The notes: generated by a model from the sequence alone, not told the origin. Positions 1 to 14,207 are shown, numbered from the stretch's first letter. The stretch: DNA of 64,000 nucleotides from JACCTU01 sp963737405 (GCA_963737405.1 CAVTSL010000007.1:1-64000); one strand, 5' to 3'. Program-made: numbers and translations.

Positions 1-3000
1 GACGAGGACGTACTTCCGCGGACGCGACATGGCGGTCGGACGGTGGTACCCGACCGCGACGGTCTTGCCGCGACGGGCGCGTGCTGACGTTCGCGGGCGA
101 CAGCATCGCGCAGGACCGGCCGGGCAGCCGCACCCCTTCGAGGACGCCTCGGTCGACTCGCTCCCGTCGATCTACAACCCGGCGACGAACACGTGGACCG
201 ACCTGACGAGCGCGAGGCTCACCTCCCCGCTCTATCCGTTCATGTTCGTCCTCGCGGACGGCAGGGTGTTCGACGCCGGCCCGGACACGACGACCCGCAT
301 CCTCGACCCGGCAACGTCGACCTGGACGACGGTCGGCGACGAGCCCGATCGACGGAATAGCGCCGTCATGTATCGCCCGGGCAAGATCATGAAGGCGGGC
401 ACGTGGGCCGACCCGGACTTCTTCGGCCCGAAGACCTACAACTCAGCGCGCGGCACCGCCGTGATCGACATGAACGCGGGAACGCCCGCGTGGCGGTCGA
501 CGGCGTCCATGGCCTTCCCGCGCTCGTACCAGAACATGACGCTGCTGCCCGACGGGACCGTCCTCGCGAGCGGCGGGATGACGACGTCGGACGGCACGGA
601 CCGACGAAGGCGGTGCTGCCCGCGGAGATCTGGAACCCGGACACCGAGACGTGGACGACCGTGGCGCCGCTTGCAGAACGGCCGCGAGTACCACTCGACG
701 GCATTGCTGCTCCCGGACGGGCGGGTGCTGATGGCGGGCGGCGGCGCGCTCGGGCTGGCCGCGCGACAGATCAGAAGAACGCCGAGATCTACTCGCCGCC
801 GTACCTGTTCAAGGGGCCGCGGCCGACGATCACCACGTCGCCCGCGCGGCGCGGCTACGGACGAACTTCGACGTCACGACGCCGAACGCGGCACAGATCG
901 CGAAGGTCTCGCTGATCCGGTCGCCGTCGGTGACGCACGCGTTCGACCAGAACCAGCGCTTCCAGTTCCTCAACTTCACCGCGGGAGCCGGAAAGGTCAC
1001 GGTCCAGGCTCCCGGCGAACGCGAACGTCGCGCCGCCCGGCGACTACCTGCTCTTCCTCGTCGACACCAACGGCGTCCCGTCGGTCGGGAAGTTCGTCCG
1101 GCTGTCGTCGACCGGCGACACGACGCCGCCGACGGCGCCGAGCGAGCCTGACCGCGACTCCCCACGTCCGGTCAGGTCAGCCTGAACTGGGGCGCGGCGA
1201 CCGACGCGAGCGGGATCGCCGGCTACAACGTCCACCGCTCGACGACGGCCGGCTTCACGCCGTCGGACGCGAACCGGATCGCGCAGCCGGCCGGCACGAC
1301 GCTACACGGACAACGGCTTCCCGCCGGCACCTACTACTACAAGGTCGCCGCGAACGACAACGCCGGCAACACCGGGCCGCCGTCGAACGAGGCGACCGCG
1401 CTCGTCCCGACCGGCCCGCTGCCCGGCCTCGTCGGCTCCTGGGGCTTCGACGAGGGAGCCGGCACGACGGCCGCCGACAAATCGGGCAGCAACAACACCG
1501 GGACGCTCTCGAACGCGACGTGGTCGACGACGGGCAAGTACGGCAACGCACTCTCGTTCAACGGCACGAACGCGTCGGTCGACGGTTCCCGACTCGAACT
1601 CGCTCGACGTGACGACGGTCTCACGGTGGAAGGCTGGGTCAGGCCCACGGGGCTCGGCGGCGGATTCCAGACCCTACTCGTGAAGGAGCGTCCCGGCGAC
1701 CTCGTCTACGGGCTCTACTCGAACTCGGACTCGAACCGCCCACAGTCGCAGGTGACGACGACGAGCGGCCTGCGGCTGCTCGACGGCACGACCGCGCTGC
1801 CTGCCGCGCTCTGGTCGCATGTCGCCGTCACCTACGACGGAACGACGCAGCGGCTGTTCGTGAACGGGACGCAGGTCTCGAGCGTCGCGGTCACCGGCAC
1901 GATCAAGACCTCGAGCTCGCCGGTGAAGATCGGCGGCAACTCGATCTGGGGCGAGTGGTTCAACGGGCTGATCGACGAGGTGCGCGTCTACAACCGCGCC
2001 CTTTCCGCGCAGCGAGATCCAGACCGACATGAACATGCCGATCACCGCTCCCGACGCGGTCCCGCCGAGCGCTCCCGGCACGCTCGAGCGCCACCGGGGG
2101 GCTCGGGCAGGTCAACCTCAGCTGGGGCGCTGCGACCGACAACCTCGGCGTCGCGAGGTACAACGTCCATCGCTCGACGACGGCGGGCTTCACGCCCGAC
2201 CGCGGCAACCGGATCGCTCAGCCGACCGGCACGACGCTTCACGGACACCGGCCTCACCGCCGGACGACCTACTACTACAAGGTGACTGCGGAGGACGCGG
2301 TCGGCAACGTCGGCGCCGCCGTCGAACGAGGCGAGCGCGCACGCGACCGCCGACACGACGCCGCCCACGGCGCCGACCGGGCTCGCCGCCAGCGGGACGC
2401 CGGGCCAGGTCGCGCTCACCTGGGGCGCATCCACCGACGCCGGCGGGGTCGCGCGCTACAACGTCCACCGCTCGACGACGCCGGGCTTCACGCCCTCGGC
2501 CGCGAACCGGATCGCGCAGCCGACGGGTACGAGCTACAACGACACCGGCCGTCGCGGCGGGCGACCTACTACTACAAGGTGACCGCCGAGGACAACGCCG
2601 GCAACTCGAGCGCCGCGTCGAACGAGGCGACCGCGACGGTCCCGACCGGCCGCCGCCCGGGCTCGTCGCCGCCTACGGCTTCGACGCGGGAGCGGCACGG
2701 CCGCAGCCGACCAGTCCGGCAACGGCAACAACGGGACGATCACGAATGCGACGTGGGCGGCGCGGCAGCGGGCAAGTTCGGAAACGCGCTGTCGTTCAAC
2801 GGCGACGAACGCCTCGTCACCGTCCCCGACTCGAACTCGCTCGACCTGACGACCGGGATGACGATCGAGGCGTGGGTCAACCCGACCACGGCGCCGGCTT
2901 CCGCACGGTCGTCGCTCAAGGAGCGCCCGGGCGACCTCGTCTACGGCCTGTACGCGAGCTCCGACACCGAACGGCCCCAGTCGCAGGTCGACGGTCGGCT

Positions 3001-6000
3001 CCGTCCGCATCGCTCGACGGCGCCGTCGCGCATCGCCGGTCGGCACGTGGACGCACCTGGCCGCGACGTTCGACGGCACGACGCAGCGTCTGTTCGTCAA
3101 CGGCACCCAGGTCGCGTCAGCTCGCGTCCGCGGGCAGCATCCTGACCTCGAACTCGCCGGTGAAGATCGGCGGCAACTCGATCTGGGCGCGAGTGGTTCA
3201 GCGGCCTGATCGACGAGGTGCGGATCTACAACCGCGCCCTCAGCGCCGCCGAGATCCAGGGCGACATGAACGTCCTCGATCAGCTCGCCGGACGCGACGC
3301 CGCCGAGCGCGCCCGGGCACGCTGACCGCGACGGGCACCGTCGACGAGCGCCCAGCTCAGCTGGGGCGCGGCGACCGACAACGTCGGCGTCGCCCGCTAC
3401 AACGTCTACCGCTCGACACCGCCGGCTTCACGCCGTCGACGGCGAACCGGATCGCGCAGCCGACGGGCACCACGTACACCGACACCGGTCGCGGCCGGCA
3501 CCTACTACTACAAGGTCGCCGCCGAGGACGCCGCCGGCAACATCGGGCCCGCCGTCGAACGAGGCGATCGCGCGGCCGTCGGCGACACGACGCCGCCCTC
3601 GGCGCCCGGCACGCTGACCGCAACCGGTGCGATCGGCAGAGCGACGCTCGAGCTGGGCCGCTGCGACCGACAACATCGGCGTCGTCCGCTACAACGTCCA
3701 CCGCTCGACGACGGCCGGCTTCATCCCCGGCGCCGGCGAACCGGATCGCGCAGCCGACGAGCACGAGCTACATCGACAACAGCTCGCGCCCGGCGTCTAC
3801 TACTACAAGGTCACCGCCGAGGACGCCGCCGGCAACGTCGGGCCCGCCGACGAACGAGGCGACGCGCGACCGTCACGACGGACACGACCGCGCCGAGCGC
3901 GCCGGCCGGGCTCGACGGCGCCGGTCACCGGGAGCACCGTCAACCTCGAGCTGGAGGCGTCGACCGACAACGTCGGCGTCGTCCGCTACAACGTCCACCG
4001 CGGCACGACGACCGGGTTCACGCCGTCGGCGGCGAACCGGATCGCGCAGCCGACCGGCACGAGCTACGCCGACGCCGGCCTCGCGTCGGGCACGTACTAC
4101 TACAAGCGTCACCGCCGAGGACGCGGCCGGAAACATCAGCGCCGCCTCGCACGAGCTCACCGCAACCATCGGCGACACGACCGCGCCGACGCGCGCCGAC
4201 CGGCCTCACCGCGAACGCCGCCGGGACATCGATCCGCTCAATGGACGGCCGCAACCGACAACCTCGCCGTCGTCCGCTACAACGTCCACCGCGGGACGAC
4301 GACGCGGCTTCACGCCGTCGGCGGCGAACCGGATCGCGCAGCCGACCGGCACGACGTACTCCGACAGCGGCGCTCGCGCCCGGCACGTACTTCTACAAGG
4401 TGACCGCCGAGGACGCGGCCGGCAACGTCGGCCCGGTCTCGAACACGGCGAGCGCGACGATCGCCGACACGACGCCGCCGAGCACGCCGGCCAGCCTCGT
4501 CGCGAACGGCGGCGCCGGCCAGGCGGCGCTGACGCTGGACCGCCTCGACCGACAACGTCGGCGTCGTGCGCTACAACGTCCACCGCTCGACCGTCGCCGG
4601 GTTCATGCCGTCGCCGGCGAACCGGATCGCGCAGCCGACCGGCACGAGCTACACCGACCGTCCTCGCGGCCGGCACGTACTACTACAAGGTCACCGCCGA
4701 GGACGCCGCCGGCAACCTGAGCGCGCCCTCGACGGAGGCGATCGCCACCGTCGACGCGCCGCGGCCGATCGGGCTCGTCGCCGCGTACGGCTTCGACGCC
4801 GGGAGCGGGACGACGGCGGCCGACCAGTCCGGCAACGGCAACACCGCCACGCTCGCGAACACGACGCTGGGCGGGCGCGCCGCGGGCAGGTTCGGCAACG
4901 CGCTCTCGTTCAACGGCGACGAACGCCTGCGTCACCGTCGCCGACTCGGCTCGCTCGATCTGACGAACGGGATGACGATCGAGGCGCTGGGTGAAGCCGG
5001 ACGTCGCTCGCGCGGATTCCACACGGTCGATCGTCAAGGAGCGCCCGGGCGACTGCGTCTACGGCGCTGTACGCCAGCTCCGACAGCAACCGGCCGCAGT
5101 CGCAGGTCGACAGTCGGCAGCGATCGCGGATCGCGACGGCACGAGCGCGATCCCCGCCGGCACCTGGACGCATCTCGCGGCCACGTTCGACGGGACGACG
5201 CAGCGGCTCTATCGTCAACGGCACGCAGGTCGCGTCAGCTCGCCTCCGCCGGCAGCATCGCGACCTCGACTTCGCCGTCCGGATCGGCGGCAACTCGATC
5301 TGGGGCGAGTACTTCGACGGCCTGATCGACGAGGTGCGCGATCTACAACCGCGCGCTGAGCGCGACCGAGATCCAGACCGACATGAACAGCTCGATCAGC
5401 GCGCCCGACGCGCGTGCCGCCGCAGCGCCCGGAACGCTGACCGCGACGGGCGGCCTCGGCCAGGTCGCGCTCGAGCTGGGGCGCTGCCACCGACAACGTC
5501 GGCGTCACGCGATACAACGTCTACCGCTCGACCGACGCCTGGCTTCACCCCGTGCGCCGGCAACCGGATCGCGCAGCCGACGGCGACGAGCTACATCGAC
5601 ACCGGTCTCGCGGCCGGCACCTACTACTACAGGGTCACCGCCGAGGACGCGGCCGGCAACGTCGGGCCCGGCCGGCAACGAGGCGAGCGCGATCGCGACC
5701 GCCGACACGACGCCGCCGACCGTCTCCGATCACGGCGCCTGACCGCGGGCGCGACGGTCGCCGGCACGGTCGACGTGACCTGCGAACGCCGCGGACAACG
5801 GCGGGGTCGCCGGCGTACAAGTTCACGGCTCGACGGCGCGAACCTCGGCGCCGAGGACACGGCCGCGCCGTATCGCGCAGCCGACTGGGACACGCTTCGC
5901 GACGCGGCAACGGGCCGGCACACACTCACGGCCGTCGCGCGCGACGGCGCCGGGAACACGACGACGTCCGCCAGCGTGGCGACGTCGACGGTGCACGAAC

Positions 6001-8755
6001 ACCGCGCGCCGCCGGGCTGGTCGGCGCCTGGGGATTCGACGAGGGCAGCGGCACGACGGCCGCCGACCAGTCGGGCAAGGGCAACAACGGCACGGTCGCG
6101 AACGCGACCTGGGTCGACGAGCGGCAAGTTCAACAACGCGCTCTCGTTCAACGGGACGAACAGCTGCGGTGACCGTCCCCGACTCGGCCTCGCTCGACCT
6201 GACGACCGGCATGACGGTCGAGGCATGGGTCAGGCCGACGATCGCCGGCAGCTGGCGGACGGTCGGTCGTGAAGGAGCAGCCCGGCAACCTCGTCTACGG
6301 CGATCTACGCGAACACGGACAGCGGCCGCCCGCCGCCGAGGTCTTCGTCGGCGGCGACGACCGCGGTGCGATCGACGGGCACCGCCGCGCTGCCGACCGG
6401 CGCGTGGACGCACCTCGCCGCGACCTACGACGGCACGACGCTGCGGCTCTACGTCAACGGCGCGCAGGTCGCGCAGCTCGCGGTCGCCGGCTCGATCCCC
6501 ACGTCGAACTCGCCGCTGCGGATCGGCGGCAACGCGATCTGGGGCGAGTGGTTCAACGGCCTGATCGACGAGGTGCGCGTCTACAACCGCGCGCTGAGCG
6601 CCGCCGAGATCCAGAACGACATGAACCGGAGCATCACGCCCGACACGACGCCGCCGACGGTGACGGCGCGGACGCCGGCCCGAACTCGGCCGGCGTCAAC
6701 GTCGGCACCTCGGCCACGGCGACGTTCAACGAGCCGATGAACGCCGGCATCGATCACGACCTCGACGTTCCAGCTCAAGGATCCGGCGAACGCGGTCGTG
6801 CCCGCGACGGTGTCGTACGACTCGATGCCGACGATCACGCGACGCTGACGCCGCAGACCGCGCTGCAGTACGGCGCGACCTACACCGTGACGGTCAAGGG
6901 CGGCGCGGGCGGCGTCACGGACTGCGCCGGGAACGCGCTCGCCGCGGACTCGAGCTGGTCGTTCACGACGGAGGCCTCGCCGCCGCCGATCCTCGTCGTC
7001 GGCTCGACCGCGAACCCGTTCGCGCGTACCTGGGCGAGATCCTCCGCAGACGAAGGGCTGAACGCGTTCACGACGATCGACGTCGCGTTCCTCTCGCCGG
7101 CGCTCCTGGCGCAGTTCGACGTCGTCGTGCTCGGCGACACGGCGCTGAACGCCGCGCAGGTGTCGGCGCTGAGCGGACTGGGTGAACGGCGGGCGGGAAC
7201 CTGATCGCGATGCGGCCCGGACAAGCAGCTCGCCGGGCTGCTCGGGCTGACCGACGCCGGCGACGACGCTGGCGAACGCGTACCTGCAGGTCGACACGGC
7301 GGCGGCGCCGGGCGCGGGGATCGTCGGCAGCACGATCCAGTTCCACGGCACTGCCGACCGCTACACGCTGAACGGCGCGACCGCGGTCGCGACGCTGTTC
7401 TCGAACGCGACGACGGCGACGGCGAATCCCGCGGTCACGCTGCGGTCGGTCGGCGCGAGCGGCGGCCAGGCGGCCGCGTTCACGCTTCGACCTCGCGCGC
7501 TCGGTCGTCTACACGCGCCAGGGCAACCCGGCCTGGGCCGGTCAGGAACGCGACGGCGTCGCTCGGCATCCGGCCCGACGACCTCTTCTACGGCGCCAGG
7601 GCCGGCGACGTGCAGCCCGACTGGGTCGACACGAACAAGATCGCGATCCCGCAGGCCGACGAGCAGCAGCGGCTGCTGGTCAACCTGATCACGCTGATGG
7701 AGCGCGACAAGATGCCGCTGCCGCGCTTCTGGTACCTGCCGCGCGGCAAGAAGGCGGTCGTCGTGATGAGCGGCGACGACCACTCGCCGTCTCAGGCGCC
7801 GGGCGGCACGGCCGCGAACTTCGACGGCTTCAAGTCGATGAGCCCGGCCGGCTGCGTCGTCGCGAACTGGGAGTGCGTCCGCTCGACCTCCTACGTCTAT
7901 CCGAACAGCACCTCACGCAACGCGCAGGCGGCCGCCTACATCGCCGAGGGGTTCGAGGTCGCGCTCCACCCGCAACGTCGGCGTCGTGCCCGACAGCGCC
8001 GATCTCGCAGGCCGAGCTCGCGCGCGGTCTACGACACGCAGCTCCCTCGTTCGCAGGCGAAGTACACCGAGCCTGCCGTCGCCCGTCTCGAGCCGCACGC
8101 ACTGCGTCTACTGGCCGGACTGGGCCTCGGAGGCGAAGGTCGAGCTCGCGAACGGCATCCGGCTCGACGCCAACTACTACCACTACCCCGGCGAGCTGGA
8201 TCGGCACGCAAGCCCGGCTTCATGACCGGCGGCGGCTTCCCGATGCGCTTCGCCGACACCGACGGCACGCTGATCGACGTCTACCAGGCGAACACGAACA
8301 TGCACCGACGAGACGAGCCAGGCTACCCGGCGACCGTCAACGCGCTGCTCGACAACGCGCGTCGGCGCCGCACGGCTACTACGGCGCGTTCGGCGCGAAC
8401 ATGCACACCGACAACGCCGCGCCGCATCCCGGCGCCGAGGCGATCGTCACCGCCGCCCAGGCGCGCGGCGTGCCCGTCGATCTCGTACAAGCAGATGCTC
8501 GACTGGATCGACGGCCGCAACAACTCGACGATCCGCGGCCTCAGCTGGAACGCCGGGACGCTCACCTTCGTCACCACCGTCGGCGCGGGCGCGAACGGGC
8601 TCCAGACCCTCCTCCCGACCCAGGGCCCGAGCGGCACCCTCAGCGCGCTCAGCTGCGGCGGCAGCCCCAGGGCCTACACGCTCCAGACGATCAAGGGCAT
8701 CCAGTACGCGATGTTCGACACGATCACCGGCACCTGCGTCGCGACATACTCGTAG
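1..8755 (+). CDS. Giant secreted galactose-oxidase-like / FN3 / LamG protein, 5'-partial and frameshifted
   Basis: This is one gene entering from the left edge and ending ...CVATYS-stop at 8755, read through many one-base frame changes. Order by nucleotide: kelch-type galactose-oxidase-like repeats (about 30-820); a DUF1929-like early-set domain (820-1110) with the REYHST and VTHAFDQNQRF signatures that hold the Tyr-His and His copper ligands of copper radical oxidases; FN3 (1110-1400); LamG (1418-2010); two FN3 (2040-2640); LamG (2660-3270); five FN3 (3290-4750); LamG (4765-5380); FN3 (5400-5690); Ig-like (5700-6000); LamG (6005-6620); Big_5-like Ig (6640-6985); then a C-terminal module (6975-8755) made of a ThuA/amidotransferase-like Rossmann part and a part with a SGDDHS motif. 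The last part may be polysaccharide-deacetylase-like, which is a guess. It is likely an exported carbohydrate-binding oxidase. The N-terminus and signal peptide are outside the window. No sorting signal is seen at the C-terminus. Confidence 0.75.
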
Positions 8756-8788
8756 CCTTCGAAGCGTACGCGTACGCCTCGGCGCGTG

Positions 8789-8817
8789 TTGACACGATAC
8801 CCGCGCTGTCGGATAGG
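8789..8817 (+). promoter_or_regulatory. Sigma-70-like promoter for the second giant protein
   Basis: A perfect TTGACA at 8789-8794 is followed after 17 bases by GATAGG at 8812-8817, about 117 bases before the ATG at 8935. A 14-base perfect palindrome, GCGTACGCGTACGC, lies just upstream at 8764-8777 and could be an operator. This is a sequence match only. Confidence 0.5.
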
Positions 8818-8934
8818 GCAATGCTTGACCTTCGCAGGGCGCCGCGGAGGCGGCTCTGCAGACGATGATTTCGTGTGATGCGTAAGCCCGTCTCGAACGG
8901 GCCTGCGTCGGCGTCGAGGGAAAACGGGGCCCTG

Positions 8935-11900
8935 ATGCGTCGCGTGACGGCCCTCGTCATCGGCGTGGCAGCGCTTGCGCTGCCGGCTCCCGCCTGGGCG
9001 GCCGCGCCCGGCCTGGTCGCGGCGTATTCGTTCGACGAGGGTTCGGGGTCGGTGCTGAACGATGCCTCGGGGAACGGGCACAACGGCGACGATCACGGCG
9101 CGACCTGGGCGGCCGGCCGCTACGGCGGCGCGCTCTCGTTCAACGGCACGAACGCCTCGGTCGACCTCGGCGCGCTCGGAACCTTCTACCAGCGGCGGCT
9201 TCACGCTCGAGGCCTGGGTCCAGAAGCAGACGTCGACCAAGAACGACGTCGCGGTCGTCGGCACGCTGGGCCGGCGGCGGCGGCCCGATGCTCTGGGTCG
9301 ACCACCTCGCGACCCGCTACCAGCTGACGATGAACAGCGGGATGTCCAACTACCTCGACTCCGGCCGCAACCCGATCGCCGGCCAGTGGCAGCATCTCGC
9401 CGCCACCTACGACCCGGCGACGCGACCGCCCGCTTCTACATCGACGGCACCGAGGTCGCGAACCGCTCGGTCAGCGTCGCGATCGGCAGCTCCAACACCT
9501 GGCGGATCGGCGCCTACGGCAGCCCCGCCGGCGGCTTCTTCGACGGCCTGATCGACGACGTCCGCATCTACAACCGCGCCCTCACCGCCGGCGAGATCAC
9601 CACCGACATGAACCAGCCGATCGGCTTCGTCGACCCCTCGATCCCGACGACGCCGGGCGCCTTCGCCGTGACCGGGCAGCTCGCAGACCTCGATCTCGGT
9701 GCAGTGGAGCGCATCGACCGACGACGTCGGGCGTCACCGGCTACCGGCTGTACGCGAACGGGGCGCTCGCCGGGACGACCACCGGAACGTCGTTCACGTT
9801 CACGGGGCTCGCCTGCGGGACGACGCTACACGCTCGGCGTCGAGGCGTTCGACGCCTCGAACAACGTCTCGCCTCGCGCCGTCGCAGAGCGGCGTCGACG
9901 TCGCTCTGCGACGCACCGACCGGGGCCGTGGCGGCGTACTCGTTCGACGAGGGCTCGGGGTCGGTGCTGAACGATGCCTCGGGGAACGGGCACAACGGCA
10001 CGATCAACGGCGCGACCTGGGCGGCCGGACGCTACGGCGGAGCGCTCTCGTTCAACGGCATCGAACGCCTCGGTCGACCTCGGCGCGCTCGGCACCTTCT
10101 ACCAGCGGCGGCTTCACGCTCGAGGCCTGGGTCCAGAAGCAGACCTCGACCAAGAACGACGTCGCGATCGTCGGCAGCTGGACCGGCGGCGGCGGCCCGA
10201 TGCTCTGGGTCGACCACCTCGCGACCCGCTACCAGCTGACGATGAACAGCGGGATGTCGAACTACCTCGACTCCGGCCGCAACCCGGTCGCCGGCCAGTG
10301 GCAGCATCTCGCCGCCACCTACGACCGGCAGCCGACCGCCCGCTTCTACATCGACGGCACCGAGGTCGCGAACCGCGCGGTCAGCGGCGCGATCGGCAGC
10401 TCCAACGTCTGGCGGATCGGCGCCTACGGCAGCCGCCGCCGGCGGCTTCTTCGACGGCCTGATCGACGACGTCCGCATCTACAACCGCGCCCTCACCGCC
10501 GGCGAGATCACCACCGACATGAACCAGCCGGTCTCGGGCGGCGGGCCGCCGCCGCCCGACGGAACCGCCCCCTCCGCGCCGGGCACGCTCGTCGCCACCG
10601 GTTCGGTCGGCCAGGTCGCCCTCAGCTGGGGCGCCGCGACCGACAACGTCGGCGTCACCCGCTACAACGTCCACCGCTCGACGACCGCCGGGCTTCACGC
10701 CGAGCGCCGCGAACCGGATCGCGCAGCCCACCGGCACGAGCTACACCGACAACGGCCTCGCCGCCGGCACCTACTACTACAAGGTCACCGCCGAGGACGC
10801 GGCCGGCAACGTCGGCGCCCGCCTCGAACGAGGCGAACGCGACCGTGACGCCGCCGGGAGACGCGACCCCGCCGTCAGCGCCGGGCACGCTCACCGCGAC
10901 CGGATCGATCGGCAAGGCCACGCTCGGCTGGGGCGCGGCGACCGACAACGTCGGCGTCACCCGCTACAACGTCCACCGCTCGACGCACCGCCGGGTTCAC
11001 GCCGAGCGCCGCGAACCGGATCGCGCAGCCCACCGGCACGAGCTACACCGACAACGGCCTCGCCGCCGGCACCTACTACTACAGGGTCACCGCCGAGGAC
11101 GCCGCCGGCAACGTCGGCCCCGCCTCGAACGAGGCGACTGCGACCGTGACCTCCGACACGACGGCGCCAACGGTCTCCGTCACGGCTCCCGCGTCGGGCT
11201 CGACCGCGACCGGGGTCGTCACCGTCAACGCGTCCGCGAGCGACGCGGTCGGCGTCGCCGGCGTGCAGTTCCGGATCGACGGCCAGAACCTCGGCGCGGA
11301 GGACACCGTCGCTCCGTACTCGATCGACTGGGACACGCCGCGGCGAGCTCAACGGGTCGCACACGCTCAGGGCGATCGCGCGCGACGCGGCCGGCAACAC
11401 ACGAACGTCCTCGGCAGTCACCGTGACCGTGAGCAACGCCGGCGTCTCCACGACCGGCCTGCGGGTCGCGTACGGCTTCGACGACGGCTCCGGAACGGTC
11501 GCGCTCGACTCCTCGGGGGCCGCGCGCAACGGAACGCTCTCCGGCGCGACGTGGACGACGAGCGGCCGGTTCGGCGGCGCCGTCTCGCTCACGGGGCAGA
11601 GCAGCGAAGTCGATCCCCCGGCGCTCGGCACGTTCTACAAGACCGGTTTCACGTACGAGGCCTGGGTGCTCAAGCAGTCGACCAAGGTCGACGTCGGCCT
11701 GCTCGGAAGCTGGGTCTCGGCCGGCCCGATGATCTGGGTCGATCACGTCGCCGGCCGCTACCGCCTGACGCTCGGAGACATCGTTCGGCGACTACCTCGA
11801 CTCCGGTCGGACCCCGCCGTCGGCCAGTGGCAGCATGTCGCGGCGACGTACGACGGCACCACCGCGCGCATCTACATCGACGGCGTCCAGACGGCGAGCA

Positions 11901-14169
11901 CGACCTTCACCGGGAACGTCGGGGACTCGAACACGTGGCGAATCGGCGCATACGGCTCTCCGGCAGGCGGCTTCTTCGACGGGCTCGTCGACAACGTCAG
12001 GGTCTACGACCGCGCGCTGAGCCCGAGCGAGATCCAGCTCGACATGGTGTCGCGCATCCAGCCCGAGACGCATCCCGCCGACGGTCACCGCGAAGACCCC
12101 GGCGGACGGCGCGACGGCAGTCAACGTCGGCACGTCCGCGACCGCGACCTTCAGCGAGCCGATGACGGCGAGCTCGGTCACGACCTCGACGTTCCTGCTC
12201 AAGGACGCGTCGGGCGCGTCCGTCGCCGTCGAACGGTGACGTACAACGCCTCGACGAACGACCGCGACGCTGACGCCGACCGCCGCGCTCCAGTACGGCG
12301 CGACGTACACCCTGACGGTCAAGGGCGGGAGCAGCGGCGTCAAGGATCTGGCCGGGAACCCGCTCGCCGCCGACGTCGGCTGGTCGTTCTCGACCGAGGC
12401 GTCGCCGCCGCAGATCCTCGTCGTCGGCTCGACGGCGAACCCGTTCGGGATGTACCTGACCGAGATCCTCCGCAACGAGGGTCTGAACGCGTTCACGACG
12501 ATCGACGTCGCGTTCCTCTCGCCGGCGCTCCTGAGCCAGTTCGACGTCGTGGTGCTCGGCGAGACCGCGTTGAGCGCGGCGCAGGTGTCGACGTTGACCG
12601 GCTGGGTCAACGGCGGCGGCAACCTGATCGCGATGCGGCCCGGACAAGCAGCTCGCCGGCCTGCTCGGGCTGACCGACGGCGAGCGGGACGACGTCGAAT
12701 GCCTACCTGAAGGTCGACACGAGCGCCGAGCCGGGCGCGGGCATCGTCGGGGCACACGATGCAGTACCACGGCGCGCGCCGACCGCTACACGCTGAACGG
12801 CGCGACCGCCGTCGCGACGCTCTACTCGAACGCGACCACCGCGACCGCCAATCCGGCAGTCACGCTGCGCCGCGTCGGCTCGAGCGGCGGCCAGGCGGCG
12901 GCGTTCACGTACGACCTCGCCCGCTCGGTCGTCTACACGCGGCAGGGCAACCCGGCCTGGGCCGGCCAGGAGCGCGACGGCGTCGCCGGGATCCGCCCCG
13001 ACGACATGTTCTACGGCGCGAAGGCCGGCGACGTCGCAGCCCGACTGGGTCGACACGAGCAAGATCGCGATTCCGCAGGCCGACGAGCAGCAGCGGCTGC
13101 TCGTCGAACCTGATCACGCTGATGGAGCGCGACCGCATGCCGCTGCCGCGCTTCTGGTACCTCCCGCGGGGCGAGAAGGCCGTCGTCGTGCTGAGCGGCG
13201 ACGACCACTCGCCGGCCAGCGCCGGCGGCACGGCGAGCAACTTCGACCGGTTCAAGGCGCTCAGCCCGCCGGGCTGCGTCGTCGCGAACTGGGAGTGCGT
13301 GCGCTCGACGTCGTACATCTATCCCGACAGCGTCCTGACCAACGCCCAGGCGGCCGCCGTACGTCGCCGAAGGGTTCGAGATCGCGCTCCACCCGCGTCA
13401 TCAGTCCGTGCCCGCGCGACCGACTGCCGCGAGCGCAGCTCGCAGCGCGTCTTCGACACGCAGCTCGCCGCAGTTCGCGGCGCAAGTACACGAGCCTGCC
13501 TGCGCCGGTCACGAGCCGCACCCACTGCGTCTACTGGCCCGACTGGGCGACGAGCGCGAAGGTCGAGCTCGCGCACGGGATCCGGCTGGACGCCAACTAC
13601 TACCACTACCCCGGCAGCTGGATCGGCGCCAAGCCAGGCTTCCTGAACGGCGGCGGCTTCCCGATGCGGTTCGCGGACACGACGGCGCGCTGATCGACGT
13701 CTACCAGGCAGAACACGCCGATGAACGACGAGGCCGGGCAGGCATACCCGGCCACGGTCGACACGCTGCTCGACAACGCGCTCGGCCCGAGGGCTACTAC
13801 GGCGCGTTCGGCACGAACATCCACACCGACAACCCGGCTCCGCACCAGCACACGAGGCGATCGTCGCCTCGGCGCAGGCGCGCGGTGTGCCCCTGATCTC
13901 GTACAAGCAGCTGCTCGACTGGACGGACGGGCGCAACAACTCGTCGATCCGCGGCTGTCGTGGAGCGCCGGGACGCTGACGTTCGAGACGACGATCGCAG
14001 CCGGCGCAAACGGCCTCGAGACGCTCCTTCCGACGCAGGGGCCGAGCGGAACGCTGACCTCGCTGACCTGCGGCGGCTCGCCGCGGCCCTACAGCGTGTC
14101 GACGATCAAGGGCATCCAGTACGCGGTGTTCACGCCGTGGCCGGCAGCTGCTCCGCGACGTATTCCTAG
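8935..14169 (+). CDS. Giant secreted LamG/FN3 protein, paralogue of the preceding gene, frameshifted
   Basis: The ATG at 8935 opens a clear signal peptide (MRRVTALVIGVAALALPAPA, then WAA). An in-frame start at 8875 would add 20 charged residues before it and is less likely. Order by nucleotide: LamG (9010-9640), FN3-like (9655-9905), LamG (9925-10545) almost identical to the first, two FN3 (10560-11150), Ig-like (11155-11440), LamG (11445-12050), Big_5-like (12065-12400), then the same C-terminal module as the upstream gene (12405-14169), ending ...SCSATYS. The final stretch contains LSGDDHS and NYYHYPG, probably active-site segments of a carbohydrate-active fold, but no family is proven. Single-base indels break the frame many times. 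The shared tail order Ig-LamG-Big_5-module shows that the two genes arose by duplication. LamG and FN3 suggest binding to extracellular glycan. Confidence 0.75.
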
Positions 14170-14207
14170 ACCGTCAACGCGTCGCGCGCGTCCTGCGGCA
14201 ACGACAA

